The notes beneath the pieces are model-generated. The model was not told the DNA's origin and searched no databases. It saw only the letters and a program-made list of their open reading frames with translations. Source: Hippasteria phrygiana (lineage: Eukaryota > Echinodermata > Asteroidea > Valvatida > Goniasteridae). Taken from it: DNA of 64,000 nt. Position 1 is the first letter of the stretch; each line of letters begins with the position of its first letter. The stretch lies in assembly GCA_037893225.1 (NCBI GenBank), contig JAZGUH010000733.1:682001-746000 (forward strand). The letters are read 5' to 3'. Positions 24,355-36,010 of the stretch are shown here, piece by piece. The translations under genes and the position numbers were made by a program.

Positions 24355-26437
24355 GTATACATTGCTTACATCACTAGGAATGTAGTATTAATTAAGATTG
24401 TGTACTTTGATACAATATACATGCAGCAATGGCTAGGCAAAGGCGAATTCACCCCCCCCCCCCCCCCCCTCAAAGAGGAGCGAGTTAATAAGTAAGCGTG
24501 ATCAAATTCTAGGTCTAGACCTGTTGTTTTGGACATTGGAAGCTGCAGGTTAATCAACAACCAAGATACATCAATTCACTAGGCTCATGCAAATTACTCA
24601 AGACGCAAACATGACAACTCTGTGGGTTCTGTACACACGCATTCATACATGTATACACATCAATGAGGTGGAGTATGTGCTGTGCATACTTAACCTGCCA
24701 CGGGTGCATGACAATGCTCCACAACATTTCACTGCCCTAATAATTGATCGGACCTTTCAAGGGAAATGAATCACGGTGCACTTTCATTTTAAAACTCTGC
24801 GTCAATTTCAATGATGTTCTACAATGACTGACATACCCTTATAAGCTGCACACATTAACTGCCAGCACTTTCACAAAATCCTGCATATATACATTAATGT
24901 TTTACTTCCAACAAAAAATTAGATTGCAGTGTGAATGTATCTAGGTTACTGAACGACTACATGTATAACACATCAAAAGTATGTCATACATCCAGCATAT
25001 ACTGAAACCCAGAACCTATTCAAAAACAAATTCTGAGCTTCATTTTCAATCCTACTTTGTCATCAGATGGGGGCGCAATTACTTAATGCTTCCTGCCAAT
25101 ATTTGCCATTTCAATCTGTTATGCTTCAGATAATCCCAGGTGATCCATTCCATGGATTTCCAAAAGGACTTCCTCACAATGACGACACGCGAGCCTTCAC
25201 TTTCCGCCGTCTCTCCCCGGTGTGCCGAAATTCATCTCAAGGAGACACACTCTCTGGCTTGCTTAACTGCACTATTGGGAGGGTAGACTTGGTTGGCAGA
25301 GCAGCAGATGAGGGGCGAGCTGCGGTGAAAGCACTCTTGAAAAGGACCGGCTCTTGCCCCTATGCGCCACCATGGAATTCGCCTCCCTGAACAATTACCA
25401 TCTCGGCGTTGAATCAGTCATTGACTTCTTGTGAATGAAAAGAAGTGGGCCTGTCGATGCCATCGGAAATCCAAAATGGCTCGCCGTCCGAAATTCAGAT
25501 GTGATGTGATTGGAAGTGGGCAAAATAATCTAATTTTGTTTTATTAATTCGATTGCATTCAACATCATTGCAGCCGTAAATATTAAATGGAAAACAACAA
25601 TGCTCAAAGTAATAATCATCATCAAGAATGATAATTTTGAGACGGATATCTCAATGCAAATGAGCCTGTACCACCAGCAACACTTTTGTGACTGAACAAC
25701 TGGCGAAGCACCATTCAATTCATTTAATTTGCATGTTTAGTGAGACCTAATAATGCGCTACAAAAAGATCCCCATACGACATCACGAATACTCCAGTCTG
25801 CACGTCATATCAAGATGACATGAATCAGTCATGCCCACTCGTAATGCTGTTTTAATTTCCACTCATGTGAGGTTCCATAAAATGTTAGGCGCCCTGATGA
25901 TTCCGCAGAAAATTTACTCTGGGTGTCTAATCTCCAGTGGGCAGACACTGAGTATACACAAACACACACAAACCATGCATATACCTTCAGGCTAGGGACT
26001 AGTGTTCAGATTTGCATGGGCCTACATGCACGTAATTACATTCATGTACATGATATCCATGATGGTGCACACATCTAGCTGCAATAAATCTTACAAGCTG
26101 AGAGAGAAGATGACAGAAAAGACGCCAGTCCAGAAGAAAGAAAAAAAAAAAAGACGTCTACAAAGAGAGTGTTGTGAATAGTTACATACATAAATTTAAA
26201 GGCTGTTGTGATCAGGATTATATTCCTATCTGCACGAGTAATAAACAATGAACTTCAATGGACGAATGCAGATTGGTTACAAACTAGTGGCAATATCTGA
26301 TGTAACTTGGCATCAATACTATTATTAAAAAAAATATATATATATATATATATAATGAAGCAGAACTGCGTAGCACTGATGAAATTGGCATTTATCACAA
26401 TCCAAAGTGCTCGATACATCTCTGTAGAGCTATATTT
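24355..26437. other. Unannotated sequence
   Basis: C run at 24452-24469 (18). The 25060-25560 stretch has balanced composition and looks unique; it has one 107-codon open frame without a recognisable domain. TA microsatellite at about 26333-26354. Confidence 0.4.
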
Positions 26438-26595
26438 ATGAAATAAATTCAGGATATGAGTTAAATCAACTTTGGCATATTTATTTCTGGACAGACTGTT
26501 TGGTGCCGTGTGGCACTCGTCAGACGGCACGAAACAGTCTGTCCAGAAATAAATATGCCAAAGTTGATTTAACCCATATCCTGAATTTATTTCAT
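26438..26595. repeat. Palindrome, 72-bp arms, with hammerhead-like core at its centre
   Basis: Arms 26438-26509 and 26524-26595 are inverted copies with only two mismatches and a 14-bp spacer, flanked on the right by a TA microsatellite. Minus strand across the centre reads CTGACGA, then stem GTGCC-ACAC-GGCAC, then CAAACAGTC; the other arm keeps GAAAC at the equivalent place. CTGANGA-stem-GAAAC is the hammerhead ribozyme core, so the ancestral unit may have carried one, now broken by G to C. Could be a foldback of a Penelope-type terminal repeat; this is inference. Confidence 0.75.
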
Positions 26596-29585
26596 ATATA
26601 TATATATATAATGACAAATTTCAGTCATTGAATTGGTATACATCAGCAATTCCACTGATATATGTCTACATGTACAAGGCAGGTCCACCCTCCCCTTTCT
26701 CTTACCAGACAAATCAAGTTAGAATCCAGAGGTCCCAAGTGACCGTAAATGACCTTTGTTTGCTGTATGAGTAATCTAGACACTGCAGCCAAACCCAAGT
26801 TAACAGATGCATGCTTGCACCAGTACACTCCTGTAAAAAAACATCATAGGGACTACTTTTTAGCAAAGGCTGGCAAATCTGACCTCACACCAAGGTCAAA
26901 GAGCTTACAATTTACAAAAGGTTAACATGGATTGACAGGTCAATTTGGGAACTGGCACTGAGCCAAATGATTGAAAATATATAGCCAAAGTTCACTGTAA
27001 ACAAAACAATGAAACTATCGAAAATGTTAAATTCACACAAAAAATAAACAACTAAAACCACACACATGAAATGCAGAAATATAGGGCAAAAAAGTTCCAC
27101 TTTCAGGTCACGTATGTTTTTTACTAAACATGTAACTGAATGAACGCTTTCTAAGGCCAAATTTTCTGGTAAAAACATTCAGAGTCAACTTAAATGATTG
27201 CTCTTTTGTATTTCGTGGTTTGAAGATTTTCTTTTTAAAGATGGCAACAAAGGTTACAACAAACGAGCAATCTCAAAGTCTACCACTGACATAAACACCT
27301 ATCTTATCCTGGGATGATTATGAGTGTGCTGATAGCAAGTACAGAGTCCTTGACATCTCTGCACAAGTTGGCCCTAGTGGAGTGTACAAAGGCACTGACA
27401 GATATTCACATGCATAATTAGCTGGAGGAATCATTTATTGTCCCAGATTTTTGCTATCACACAAAGCAGGACTCTCCTTAGGCCTTACTATCAGTCTATG
27501 CAAACAGACCCTGATGTCCATACTGATAGCATTATTTAATAAGACAGCTGTAAACGCCATGTACTGTTGACCATGTAGGATTGTTCATACGCTATTATTC
27601 CAATGAGTAATGGTGCTAATACATATGTGTAAAATAAGAAAGGATAAAAGTAATTGAACAGAAGAATTCCCTCAAAGGCTAACAAATTCATAATTAGAGG
27701 AGGACATTTGGATTCCCCACACATGACACAAAACCTGTCCTGTAAGAGTGCCTGCCCTAAATAACTTGGCACCCTTAAAACTGCATGTACACATAAACTA
27801 TGCAACTGTTTAAAGGTACATTTATGGAAGTCACCCAATACAATGCCACAAAAGCCACTCTACTGTATATAAAAGGGCAACAACAGAGGTAACAGTGTTG
27901 ACCACATTTCAGGTTGCCAGCCCTACCACCCTTACCGTTTTCCTGGGTCCAGATCTAAATAGAGGAGAATTCTTAAATAGATACATGTACATGTACCAAA
28001 GAAACTAACCCAATCTGAAAGATTACTGTTTATAAAGATGATACCAATATACCATTCCTCCTGAGGAATATTTCTGTCTGAAATCCTGTCATCTTTGAGA
28101 AAACTGTAGCTGAACATCTCCAAAAATGCCAAGACTTTATATTGTGATTCACTGTTGAAGCAAATTTTCAGTAATTTACTCATGACTCTGATAACTGACT
28201 GAGATTAAACATTTACAGGTTTATTTCGTGTACTATTATGTTGAATCACAGAAAGTATCCACACTGACTGCAACTGTTTTGTAAGATCTACCCATGCTGC
28301 ATCATACCTTTAACATCAGTGATTAGGGTATATCATGGAATTCATGTCCTACTTTGTATTGCTCACATATCTTGCTATCAACGCACACTGTACACACATA
28401 ATACACTAGTGACAATCACACCTACAGTGAATACAAATGTGCCTAAAAAAGCCCAAATACACAAATGTTTTAAGATAAATATTCAGTCACTAACCCCAAT
28501 CATGTGTTGTACATGTATTCACAGCATGTTTTCATGTACATGTACCAGTGCCATAGCACTGAGGTCAATGAACTGATTTCCCAACAAAGAGGGCGCCACA
28601 TATTACTAGCAAGTCCAACCACAACACACAAAGAATTTCAGACCGATGGCAGCTATGTAAAGAAAAAAGGAGTCCAGGCTAACTGCCTGCTTATACAAAT
28701 GTAGAATAAATTATCAAGAAAAAGCATTCTGTGGTTTTGAGATTGCAGAGTGCTGGTGAGGACTTCCAAGAAATTGACCAAACCCTTTCCACCGCACCAA
28801 TGTTCCCAGTTCAACAAAGAAAATGTACAGGATGTGGCAACAAGAGAAAATAGCTAGAAAGAGAATGAAATTGCATACAACCAAGCACCCCCACAGCGAT
28901 GGGCAAGAATCCCTGCACATAATGCATATATAGAAATGTTTACAGTTCCCAGCGACATACAACTTGAGTTTCTCTTCCGGCAAGAAGAGTGTCCGGCAGA
29001 GGGGTGAGCGACGACAGCGGGCAGCGGGGACCCTCCGAGCCCCCAGCCATTCGTGTCGCCTCCCTGTCGCAGTCTTCTTTCCGCTTATCTGAGCCCACAC
29101 AAACTCGGCTTTACCGGGGCACGGCACGGCACGGCGCAAGCTCTTGTCAGACTCTGGGATTGATGAATTCCTATTCTTAGTATTTGGGTCAAGCCTGCCG
29201 TGCTCAGAGTGGAACTAGCTACTTTGTGTTGTTGTTGATGGCTTCTGAGGGCTGGGACTCTAGTCAGGCGTGATAACGGATTAGGATCAAGGTTAGGTTG
29301 AACACCACACGTTTCTTGCATTAGAAAAACTGCACTGACACATGAATGCAGAGGCACGCGTGAAGCTGCCCTACATGTAGTAATCCCCAACATTACTAAG
29401 TGGGATTTGGCAATACTGACATTTACAACGTACACAATAATGCATCTACACAATTGGTATACTGACTTACTGTGGAGTTTGTAGTTTTTTGCATGTAACT
29501 AATAAGTTCTACAGAAATTCCAAAATACAATGTAGTGCAGTATACATGCACCATATGAGTAAACAAATGACACATTCCTTGTACT
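26596..29585. other. Unannotated sequence with a GC-rich patch
   Basis: Mostly AT-rich with no gene. About 28970-29140 is distinctly GC- and CpG-rich (GGCACGGCACGGCACGG and similar) and could be a small CpG island or repeat; no start codon, splice site or domain supports an exon. Confidence 0.35.
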
Positions 29586-29895
29586 TTAACCCTAACCCCC
29601 TTCAATGTTTTTTATATGATCCTGCTGAATCCAGCAATTTCCAACAAAACTGAAATGAGAAGCCTACTAAATCCAACAAAATACAACAGGTATTTGTTTG
29701 TATGAGCCCTGCCAAATCCACCGAAATCCAACTGAAATGTGACCAAAAAGTCTGCTTCCACCCTCCTAAATACGACAAAATCCAACACACCATGTAGTTT
29801 GTGTTGACTACTAAGTGCAACAAATTACAACAGCTTTTTACCATTCTTGGATTTTGTTGGATTTAAATCCTGTAAAATCCTCCACATCCTCATGG
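29586..29895. mobile_element. TTAA-started MITE, GTTTGTGTTGACTA family copy 1
   Basis: Starts TTAACCCTAACCCCCTTC. The right part (TAGTTTGTGTTGACTA, AACAGCTTTTTA, TTGGATTTTGTTGGATTT) matches 32920-32995. The right terminal repeat is not intact. Several diverged TCCAACAAAAT words are repeated inside. Confidence 0.6.
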
Positions 29896-30116
29896 TACAA
29901 AATGTATATTGAAGGACCTTCAAGCTTGATATTATCCAAATAATAGTGCCCTGTTTATTTCCATGACTCCAACAAAGTGGATACAATTAAAAAAATTAAC
30001 CATTACAAGAGGACCGCTGTCTAACCTAGAGCTAGGCTTCCCCCTTGGTCTAACAAGCAAACGTGTATGTTTAAAAACTTCACAACACCTAACAAGGATG
30101 TATCTGTTAGGAACTA

Positions 30117-30124
30117 GTACACAG
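30117..30124. repeat. 8-bp target duplication, left
   Basis: GTACACAG; exact match to 31528-31535. Confidence 0.9.
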
Positions 30125-31527
30125 CAGGGGTCGATTTAGAGAAACAAAATCGCATGCACTGGTGCATGTAGACCGAAAAAGTTACATGCACAAAATAAAT
30201 TTTACATGCACAAAAAAATGTGCACACAAGTCATAACCCAAAAGAACAATAGGTAGACATATTTGTTGGTTTAAAATATGTGTATTCCTACACATTTTCA
30301 AATGTAGCTATTACATGTATAGTGCTGTTAAGGGTATTGTTTTGCTTTGTAAATAAAATGCGTTTTTGTACAATTGGTATTCGCTGTTTGTTTATTTCAT
30401 CAGTGGTAATTAGCAATATCTGACACGATCGCGAGAAGACGAAGGTGAAGCCGAAGTTACGTTACTACTGTAGTATCATGTTCCACGGTGTCAGAAGGCT
30501 GTTCGATATTTTGATACCGAAATATCGGCCCAAAAATATCGCGATATTATCGTGATGACGTCACTTTTTCCTTACCAGAAGAACGGAGGAATAATTTTTC
30601 TTTTTAAATACCTGATGGAAATCACCACGTGTACAGCATCATGAGATCGGGCCCACCGGGATCGGACCCGCCGGGACTGAGCTCGGTTCCGCTAAAATTT
30701 AATATCACTGAGGGCCGGCCACCGAGAGATCGCGAATCGGGCCGGGGCCGCGCCGGCAATCGGGGCAGGAAGGATCGGGGGCCGGGTTGATGACAAGGCT
30801 TCACTTGTTGAGTAGTTGGAGTACTACGACATTTACCTTCAGTTGGCTTCCTTGCGGCACTAGAAAGACGAGCGTTTGTTTCTATTTCGACACTGTTGAT
30901 TAGTAACAGCTGAAAATGTATACCATGGACGCCCAAATCACACGTGAGCTGTCAAAAACATTGGCTTGCATGTCTTGTGCACAATGCATGTGCCGCACGC
31001 GTTTGTCGTTTCTCAAGACGACTTTCCCTTCATGTTAGATGCGTGTACATGCATTGTACACTGGGAATAAGACGGTGGCATTCAGTGCGGTTGCTTGCAC
31101 TTGACCAAGACTAGCAACAAAGCAACGCGCACGCGGAGATGCACTTTTGGGGTTGGCTTTATTGATCAATTGCTCTAACCCCAGGTCGTGGGGGCCGGGT
31201 TAACGAGTCTTTTCTCAAGTCAATGTTAGCTGCGTGTACGTACATTGTACATTGGGAATAATACGGTAGCAGATCGGTTGCGGTTGTTTTGCACTTGACC
31301 AAGACTACAACGATGGTAATATGCAGGCACGCACACATCATGTCGATCGTTGCGTGCAATAAATCGGGTGCGCGTTGTGATACGTTGTTCAACATGGGGA
31401 AATATACCAGCAGGTACAGGCCTAAAAAAGTACATGCACAGCGTGCACGTTGTACCAGAGGTTTACGTGCACAGAGGAAAAAGTACATGCACCAGTGCAT
31501 GCGTGCACCCGTCTAAATCGAACACTG
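30125..31527. mobile_element. Non-autonomous hAT element, 1403 bp
   Basis: Ends CAGGGGTCGATTTAGA (left) and CAGTGTTCGATTTAGA (right, reverse complement), flanked by exact GTACACAG duplications. Subterminal GCACTGGTGCATGTA words occur at both sides. The interior has a GC-rich block (about 30640-30790) and a direct duplication of about 100 bp (about 31020-31125 and 31210-31315, sharing GCACTTGACCAAGACTA). A cluster of TATCG words at 30505-30555 may be the remains of another element. No transposase frame. Confidence 0.9.
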
Positions 31528-31535
31528 GTACACAG
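31528..31535. repeat. 8-bp target duplication, right
   Basis: GTACACAG; pairs with 30117-30124. Confidence 0.9.
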
Positions 31536-31762
31536 GTTATTCACTAATCCTGAAAACTGCTTTCCAAGGAAGACAGTGATCAATCAATTTGAGACAGTGA
31601 CTTGGTTTTCATTCAAAATGACTTGGCAATTCTGACGTGAACCTTGACAGCATCATGTTTGCTTTGCATAGCTGCACACCTGTGTACTTCAGCTACATGT
31701 ACACAAATCAAGAAGGCCTTAAAAATCCAGGTTCATTGCAATTTATTTTTGAATTGAGAGCA

Positions 31763-31975
31763 TTTAAGGGTAGTATACATCACTTGCAAACATCAAAAAA
31801 CAAAATTACTGAATAATTACGAAATACCAAACTAGACTGTAAGTAAATAGCATTCTCAAGCATCCTGTGAATTCATATGGTCTCTGGTGTGCTGTCGTTT
31901 TCAAGAAAAGTGGAAATGTATATCATTTTCCATAGATTGTCGTCCGACAAATGTTGGAAATAGTCTAGTTCCCCT
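31763..31975 (-). mobile_element. TTTAAAGGTA repeat, copy 3 (inverted)
   Basis: Starts TTTAAGGGTAGTATACATC; inverted relative to 3191-3640 and 18060-18287, sharing TACTTACAGT-type, TGTGAAATCAT-type and TTTTCTTGAAA blocks. Confidence 0.55.
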
Positions 31976-32541
31976 ACCTGATAATTACGTTTTGTCTAAA
32001 GTATGCTCATGCAACCAGACTACTAGAACAGAAGTGGTCAAACAATCCTTTGTCTTTGACAAATGTTAATAACCAAATTAAGTCCAGACAAACCTAATTT
32101 GAATTCAAAATCTAGGAATAACATGGTGCCAACTTCTACATGTTATGTATCTTTCAAAGGCTTTCTTTATCATACAATATAAACATCAGACACTGTGTAC
32201 ATTTAACAAGCTGCCTTTTTGCCATTGTGTTTTTAGGGAAGGCTTTTTTGTTGATAAGACCCCTGCATTCAACCACATCAAGGTGAGGTCAACACTTGTT
32301 TACATGACTCCTGTATGTGAGTCATGACAACCACACAGACCAGACACAGCCTCCCTGACAATGTTTTCTCTGTGGGGATTAGGGGCTGCAGTCAAATCTA
32401 ATTCTTATGTTCAGAGTTCAAACTTAAGTGCATAATAACTCCTTCCTTTTTAACCCAATCCCAGGTTTCTGCACATATCGTTAACAACATGTGACTCAAG
32501 CTGGGCTTAAACACAAAAACTGAGTCAGCTTGGTATATAGG
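31976..32541. other. Unannotated sequence
   Basis: No gene or repeat seen. Confidence 0.35.
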
Positions 32542-32682
32542 CCTTATACGGAGCGGCCATCGTTGAAGCTAATGTCCTTGTTACCCTTAAATGGGTAGCA
32601 TTATTTAAAACCTTTTGTGCTTGCATTGTTACAGAATTTGAATGACAAAAATATACCTTAAAGATGGCCGCCGTGCATAAGG
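32542..32682. mobile_element. 141-bp MITE with CCTTATRC...CGGCCATC ends
   Basis: Left CCTTATACGGAGCGGCCATC and right (reverse complement) CCTTATGCACGGCGGCCATC are inverted repeats about 22 bp long. Short, AT-rich interior; superfamily unknown. Confidence 0.75.
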
Positions 32683-32689
32683 TCTATCC

Positions 32690-33006
32690 CCAACTACCCC
32701 AAGCCTTACAAACTCCAACAGCAGGTTTTGTCTAATTTTGATGGGTTCAAGACTACAGGGCCTTGGCACCATTACTTTACATGGAGCCGTGATGCCCCAA
32801 TATGTCCAAGTCCAAAGATTATGCCTTACATGTACATGTAGTTATACTGCACAGTGTTGGATTTTGACAGGTTGAGGACACTTTCCTAGTAAACATGTCT
32901 GGGGGGTTAAGGTTAAAATATGCAGTTTGTGTTGACTAAATCAAACAAATTATAACAGCTTTTTATACCATTGTTGGATTTTGTTGGATTTAGCAGGGTT
33001 CGGGTT
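32690..33006. mobile_element. Composite of two TTAA-family MITEs
   Basis: Left part shares CCTTGGCACCATYACTTT and GATGCCC blocks with 19270-19493. Right part shares TTTGTGTTGACTA and TTGGATTTTGTTGGATTT with 29586-29895 and ends AGCAGGGTTCGGGTTAA. The junction is near the GGGGGGTTAAGG at about 32900. Confidence 0.55.
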
Positions 33007-33731
33007 AATATAGAAGGAACTCCTTGTCAAAAAAGCATAACAATCATTTCACCAAAACACAACATTTCAATCCTGCTACGAAACATTTAAGTTCAAAGAA
33101 AGCAGTAATATCTATCTCGGCTTTTAAAATAAAAAGCAAGGGCAACTACCTTTGCTGAACTAGTTTTAGATTTCAACACACAGGACAAGATGTCAAAACA
33201 ATGCATACTTCAAATGCAAGTCTTCAAATCAAATTCTACATAACCTTTGAAGCGACTGCGACTTTGTAATAAATAAAACGCCCATCCACTATTCCCAAGA
33301 AAGCACCCAGTCACTTGAACAACCAACCCATCTTTCAAAACCACTTTCACATGAAGCATAAACACTTGCCAATGCCATGTGATAACGATGGTTTGCCATT
33401 TGAAATCTTGTCCATTATTTATTACATTTCTTTACCCAGGGTGTGCCCAAACAGTATAAAGAACTGGTTTCCATTGGGACCCTGCATACGTTTTTAATTA
33501 AAAATGAATATTTACACACAGATAAAAAAAATGTACACACATACAAAAATGTTTACACAAATAACTCTATATACAGTTAAATTTTCAGCTATCCAGTTAA
33601 AGGCTATTGATAATTTTCACGAGATGTGCAACAAAAAAACGTGAAAAAACCCTACCCTTTTTTGGGGAAAACAACAATGGGAAATTCCCACCCGGCTCCA
33701 AAGTACCATATCTACCAAGTTTATAACTCAT
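33007..33731. other. Unannotated sequence
   Basis: AT-rich, no gene or repeat boundary. Confidence 0.35.
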
Positions 33732-33753
33732 TTTCAAAGTGAACAAAGAAACT

Positions 33754-33825
33754 GGCAGGAGCGGGATTCGAACCTGCGACCTCCGGGTTACCGTACCGGC
33801 GCTCTACCAACTGAGCTATCTTGCC
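33754..33825 (-). tRNA. tRNA-like sequence (anticodon position GGT), probably a SINE head
   Basis: A 72-nt cloverleaf can be drawn on the minus strand: acceptor GGCAAGA with TCCTGCC (one mismatch), D-stem GCTC/GAGC, anticodon stem CCGGT/CCCGG (one mismatch) with loop ACGGTAA, T-arm GCAGG-TTCGAAT-CCCGC (one mismatch). Internal promoter boxes are good (TAGCTCAGTTGGTAGAG and GGTTCGAATCC). The nucleotide before the anticodon is C instead of the invariant T, each long stem has a mismatch, and the adjoining tail recurs at 15003. I favour a tRNA-derived SINE head over a working tRNA-Thr gene. Confidence 0.6.
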
Positions 33826-33967
33826 CTATGTTGGCGTTCTCCCTATGTTGGCGGTCTCCCAAATTGTCAGTATCTTTGTTCGGGTGGGCGTACATGTAGA
33901 TCATTGCAAATGGCAGATTTATCACTAATAGATGGATACGATTTGAAGCTTTGCATGGTGGGTGCGA

Positions 33968-34245
33968 TATGAGAGAGACTGGGATTGCAGGTAACACCAT
34001 GTGAAATAAATCTCTTCTGGGAAGAAGAGTGGTTCTGAAAAGAACCGGGGTGAGTGTGTAACTCGACGTTTCGGACAGTGTGCTCTGTCCGTCCTCAGGA
34101 GTGTGAGGGGGAGTCTGAGGACGGACAGAGCACACTGTCCGAAACGTCAAGTTACACACTCACTCCGGTTCTTTTCAGAACCACACTTCTTCCTAGAAGA
34201 GATTTATTTCACATGGTGTTACCGGCAATCCCAGTCTCTCTCATA
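33968..34245. repeat. Palindrome, 131-bp arms, with histone-type stem-loops and hammerhead-like core
   Basis: Arms 33968-34098 and 34115-34245 are near-perfect inverted copies separated by 16 bp. Reading outward from the centre (plus strand, right arm): CTGAGGA, a stem CGGACA...TGTCCG, AAACGTCAAG, then GGTTCTTTTCAGAACC (34167-34182; mirror 34031-34046), then GAAGAGATTTATTTCACA. CTGANGA-stem-GAAACGTC resembles a hammerhead core, and the 16-mer matches the histone 3' stem-loop consensus. A single diverged copy lies at 14385-14535. Likely two copies of one retro-element unit joined head to head. Confidence 0.85.
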
Positions 34246-35436
34246 CTAATAGATGGCTTTACATAGCCCCAATTATTCAAAATTGGTGGGGAAATAGCTT
34301 CCAGAATTCCATAAAGATACAAGGGGATTCCAAACAGTGTGTCCTTTAGTGTGTGTTCCATACTCAGACTGTTACATAACAGCAAGGACTCATACTTGAC
34401 AATCATGAAAGGAATGCCACAATAAAGCAAGGCCACTCAGCCAATAATAGGCAACCTGTCCCATTCACTGACTGATTGACACCTTACAATTACATATTCT
34501 GAAAGGATTATTCAAGGACACACCCAAGCTGATGTTTCTAACAGTTTGTTACAACCATGCACCAAATCAAACATTATGGATTCTTGATCGCCAGTCCTAT
34601 TGCAACAGCCCTATAGAAGTGAATGCCACCTTACATGTACCTTGAACATTTTTATGTTGTAATAAAATTAAAACTGCCCTGGCACCACATGAACACAGCC
34701 ATAACACAAAGAAGGTCTGAATACTACATGTCAGAACTTCACTCATGACACATCAGGTTTTAACACAAAACCCCAATTGCAATCTAATTTCGTTATGACC
34801 ATTTCACAGCTTGAGTCCAAGCAATCAGGGAATGCTACATTTTGTTTCCATGCTGTGACCTAGTTAGGCCATAAAGGACCCTACTAAATTAAACAGTGCC
34901 GTTAAGGCAACAAAAATCCTACTTTTCTGTGACAACCAAGCCATAACAAAAGAAAACTGCGTACTTCATTCATCAGCCCGTGGCGCCAATCCAGATCAGC
35001 ACTGCACACAAAACTTGAACAGGAGCAAAGCAATCGGGGAAAGATGACAACATGAGAGGAAGGGGGGGCTGGTGCAGATGAAGGAATGACAAGTGTCGGG
35101 TTTCTCACATGTCAGTTTTCTTTGGAAATTTCACGACACTTCGGCCGCGTGCCTCTCTTGCCCAGGATATTTTTCATGTCCCAGTCGGGTTTCAATCACA
35201 ACCGAGTCCTACTGCCCGTGTTTTAGGGAAGAAAACATGAGATGTTGATGGAAATACTGCATTTGGTATAAAGTTGAGTGCCCCACAGGCAAGCACGTTC
35301 ACACCAATCGTACTTTTCAAACCAACATATCTAGGCCGAACACTTTTGCTCGAATATCCAGGCATGAAGCTGCATAAGCCATTCTACATAAACTTGAGTT
35401 ACAACAATACAAAATCTTCAACAACAAAAATAGGGT
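34246..35436. other. Unannotated sequence
   Basis: AT-rich; no gene or repeat recognised. Confidence 0.35.
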
Positions 35437-35600
35437 CAGGGTTCTCCCCAGGATTGTTCAAAACTGTGGGGGGGATTTCATTTGTAGTTGACTGACAATT
35501 TGCGAAGCCATGGCGTGGGGTTTTGGGCCCGCCTAAGGGCCCCGAAAATGTTTGGACTTTAGATGCTCTCTGGTGCATTTTAGAGCAACATGTAACAATA
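35437..35600 (+). mobile_element. Dispersed repeat with CAGGGTTCTCC end, copy 2
   Basis: Matches 7206-7365 in block order: CAGGGTTCTCC end, GGGCCCGCCTAAGGGCCCC, then TTTAGATGCTCTCTGGTGCA. The partner end is not found; the CAGGGTTCTCC-type end at 39831-39845 is inverted but its flank does not repeat the left flank. Confidence 0.55.
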
Positions 35601-35631
35601 TGCAACAATCTGGTCATAAATGCCTTTAAAA

Positions 35632-35810
35632 CCCTCCTGTGCACCTGGCCAAAATCGACCCAGTTGTTGTACAGATCAAAACCTATCAAATGACAGATTG
35701 AAACACACACAAACTGTGAGAGTTGGTGTTTAGAGTTTTTGATAGGCTGTGATAGGTATAGGTTTAGAGTTTTTGATAGGATGTGATAGTTATAGGTATA
35801 GGAGGGTTAA
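35632..35810. mobile_element. CCCTCCT/TTAA MITE, copy 1, with internal duplication
   Basis: Ends CCCTCCTGTGCACC and AGGAGGGTTAA; inverted relative to the copy at 38504-38652, with shared CCAAAATCGACCCAG and ACAGATCAAAACCTATCAAA blocks. A 33-36-bp segment (GTTTAGAGTTTTTGATAGG) is tandemly duplicated near 35728-35795. Confidence 0.75.
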
Positions 35811-35859
35811 TTAATTTTAATACAAAGAACTACGGCCATGAAAAAAACATGTGTGCAGG

Positions 35860-36010
35860 CCTTGAATTTGGTAATTATTAGGGCAAGGCCACTTTGGCCT
35901 TGAATGAAGCAAAATTATGGAGGGCACCAAGGCCAGTAAGTAGGGCACCAAGGCCAAATTACATCTGCAGAAAGGGCACGGAGGGCGCAGCATTGTTGAT
36001 TTTTCTGTTC
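35860..36010. repeat. AGGGCACCAAGGCC repeats
   Basis: AGGGCAAGGCC, GGAGGGCACCAAGGCC, AGGGCACCAAGGCC and AGGGCACGGAGGGC follow one another, the sort of subterminal repeat seen in hAT elements. A CpG-rich region follows to about 36670. No ends defined. Confidence 0.5.

Noticed and set aside
25067..25390. 107-codon open frame
   Set aside because: No domain, no splice or promoter context; composition is like the surrounding unique non-coding DNA.
28714..29139. 141-codon minus-strand frame over the GC-rich patch
   Set aside because: Arg/Cys-rich translation typical of GC-rich non-coding DNA; no motif recognised.
33754..33825. Functional tRNA-Thr gene
   Set aside because: Wrong base before the anticodon, mismatches in several stems and a repeated tail; annotated as tRNA-like instead.
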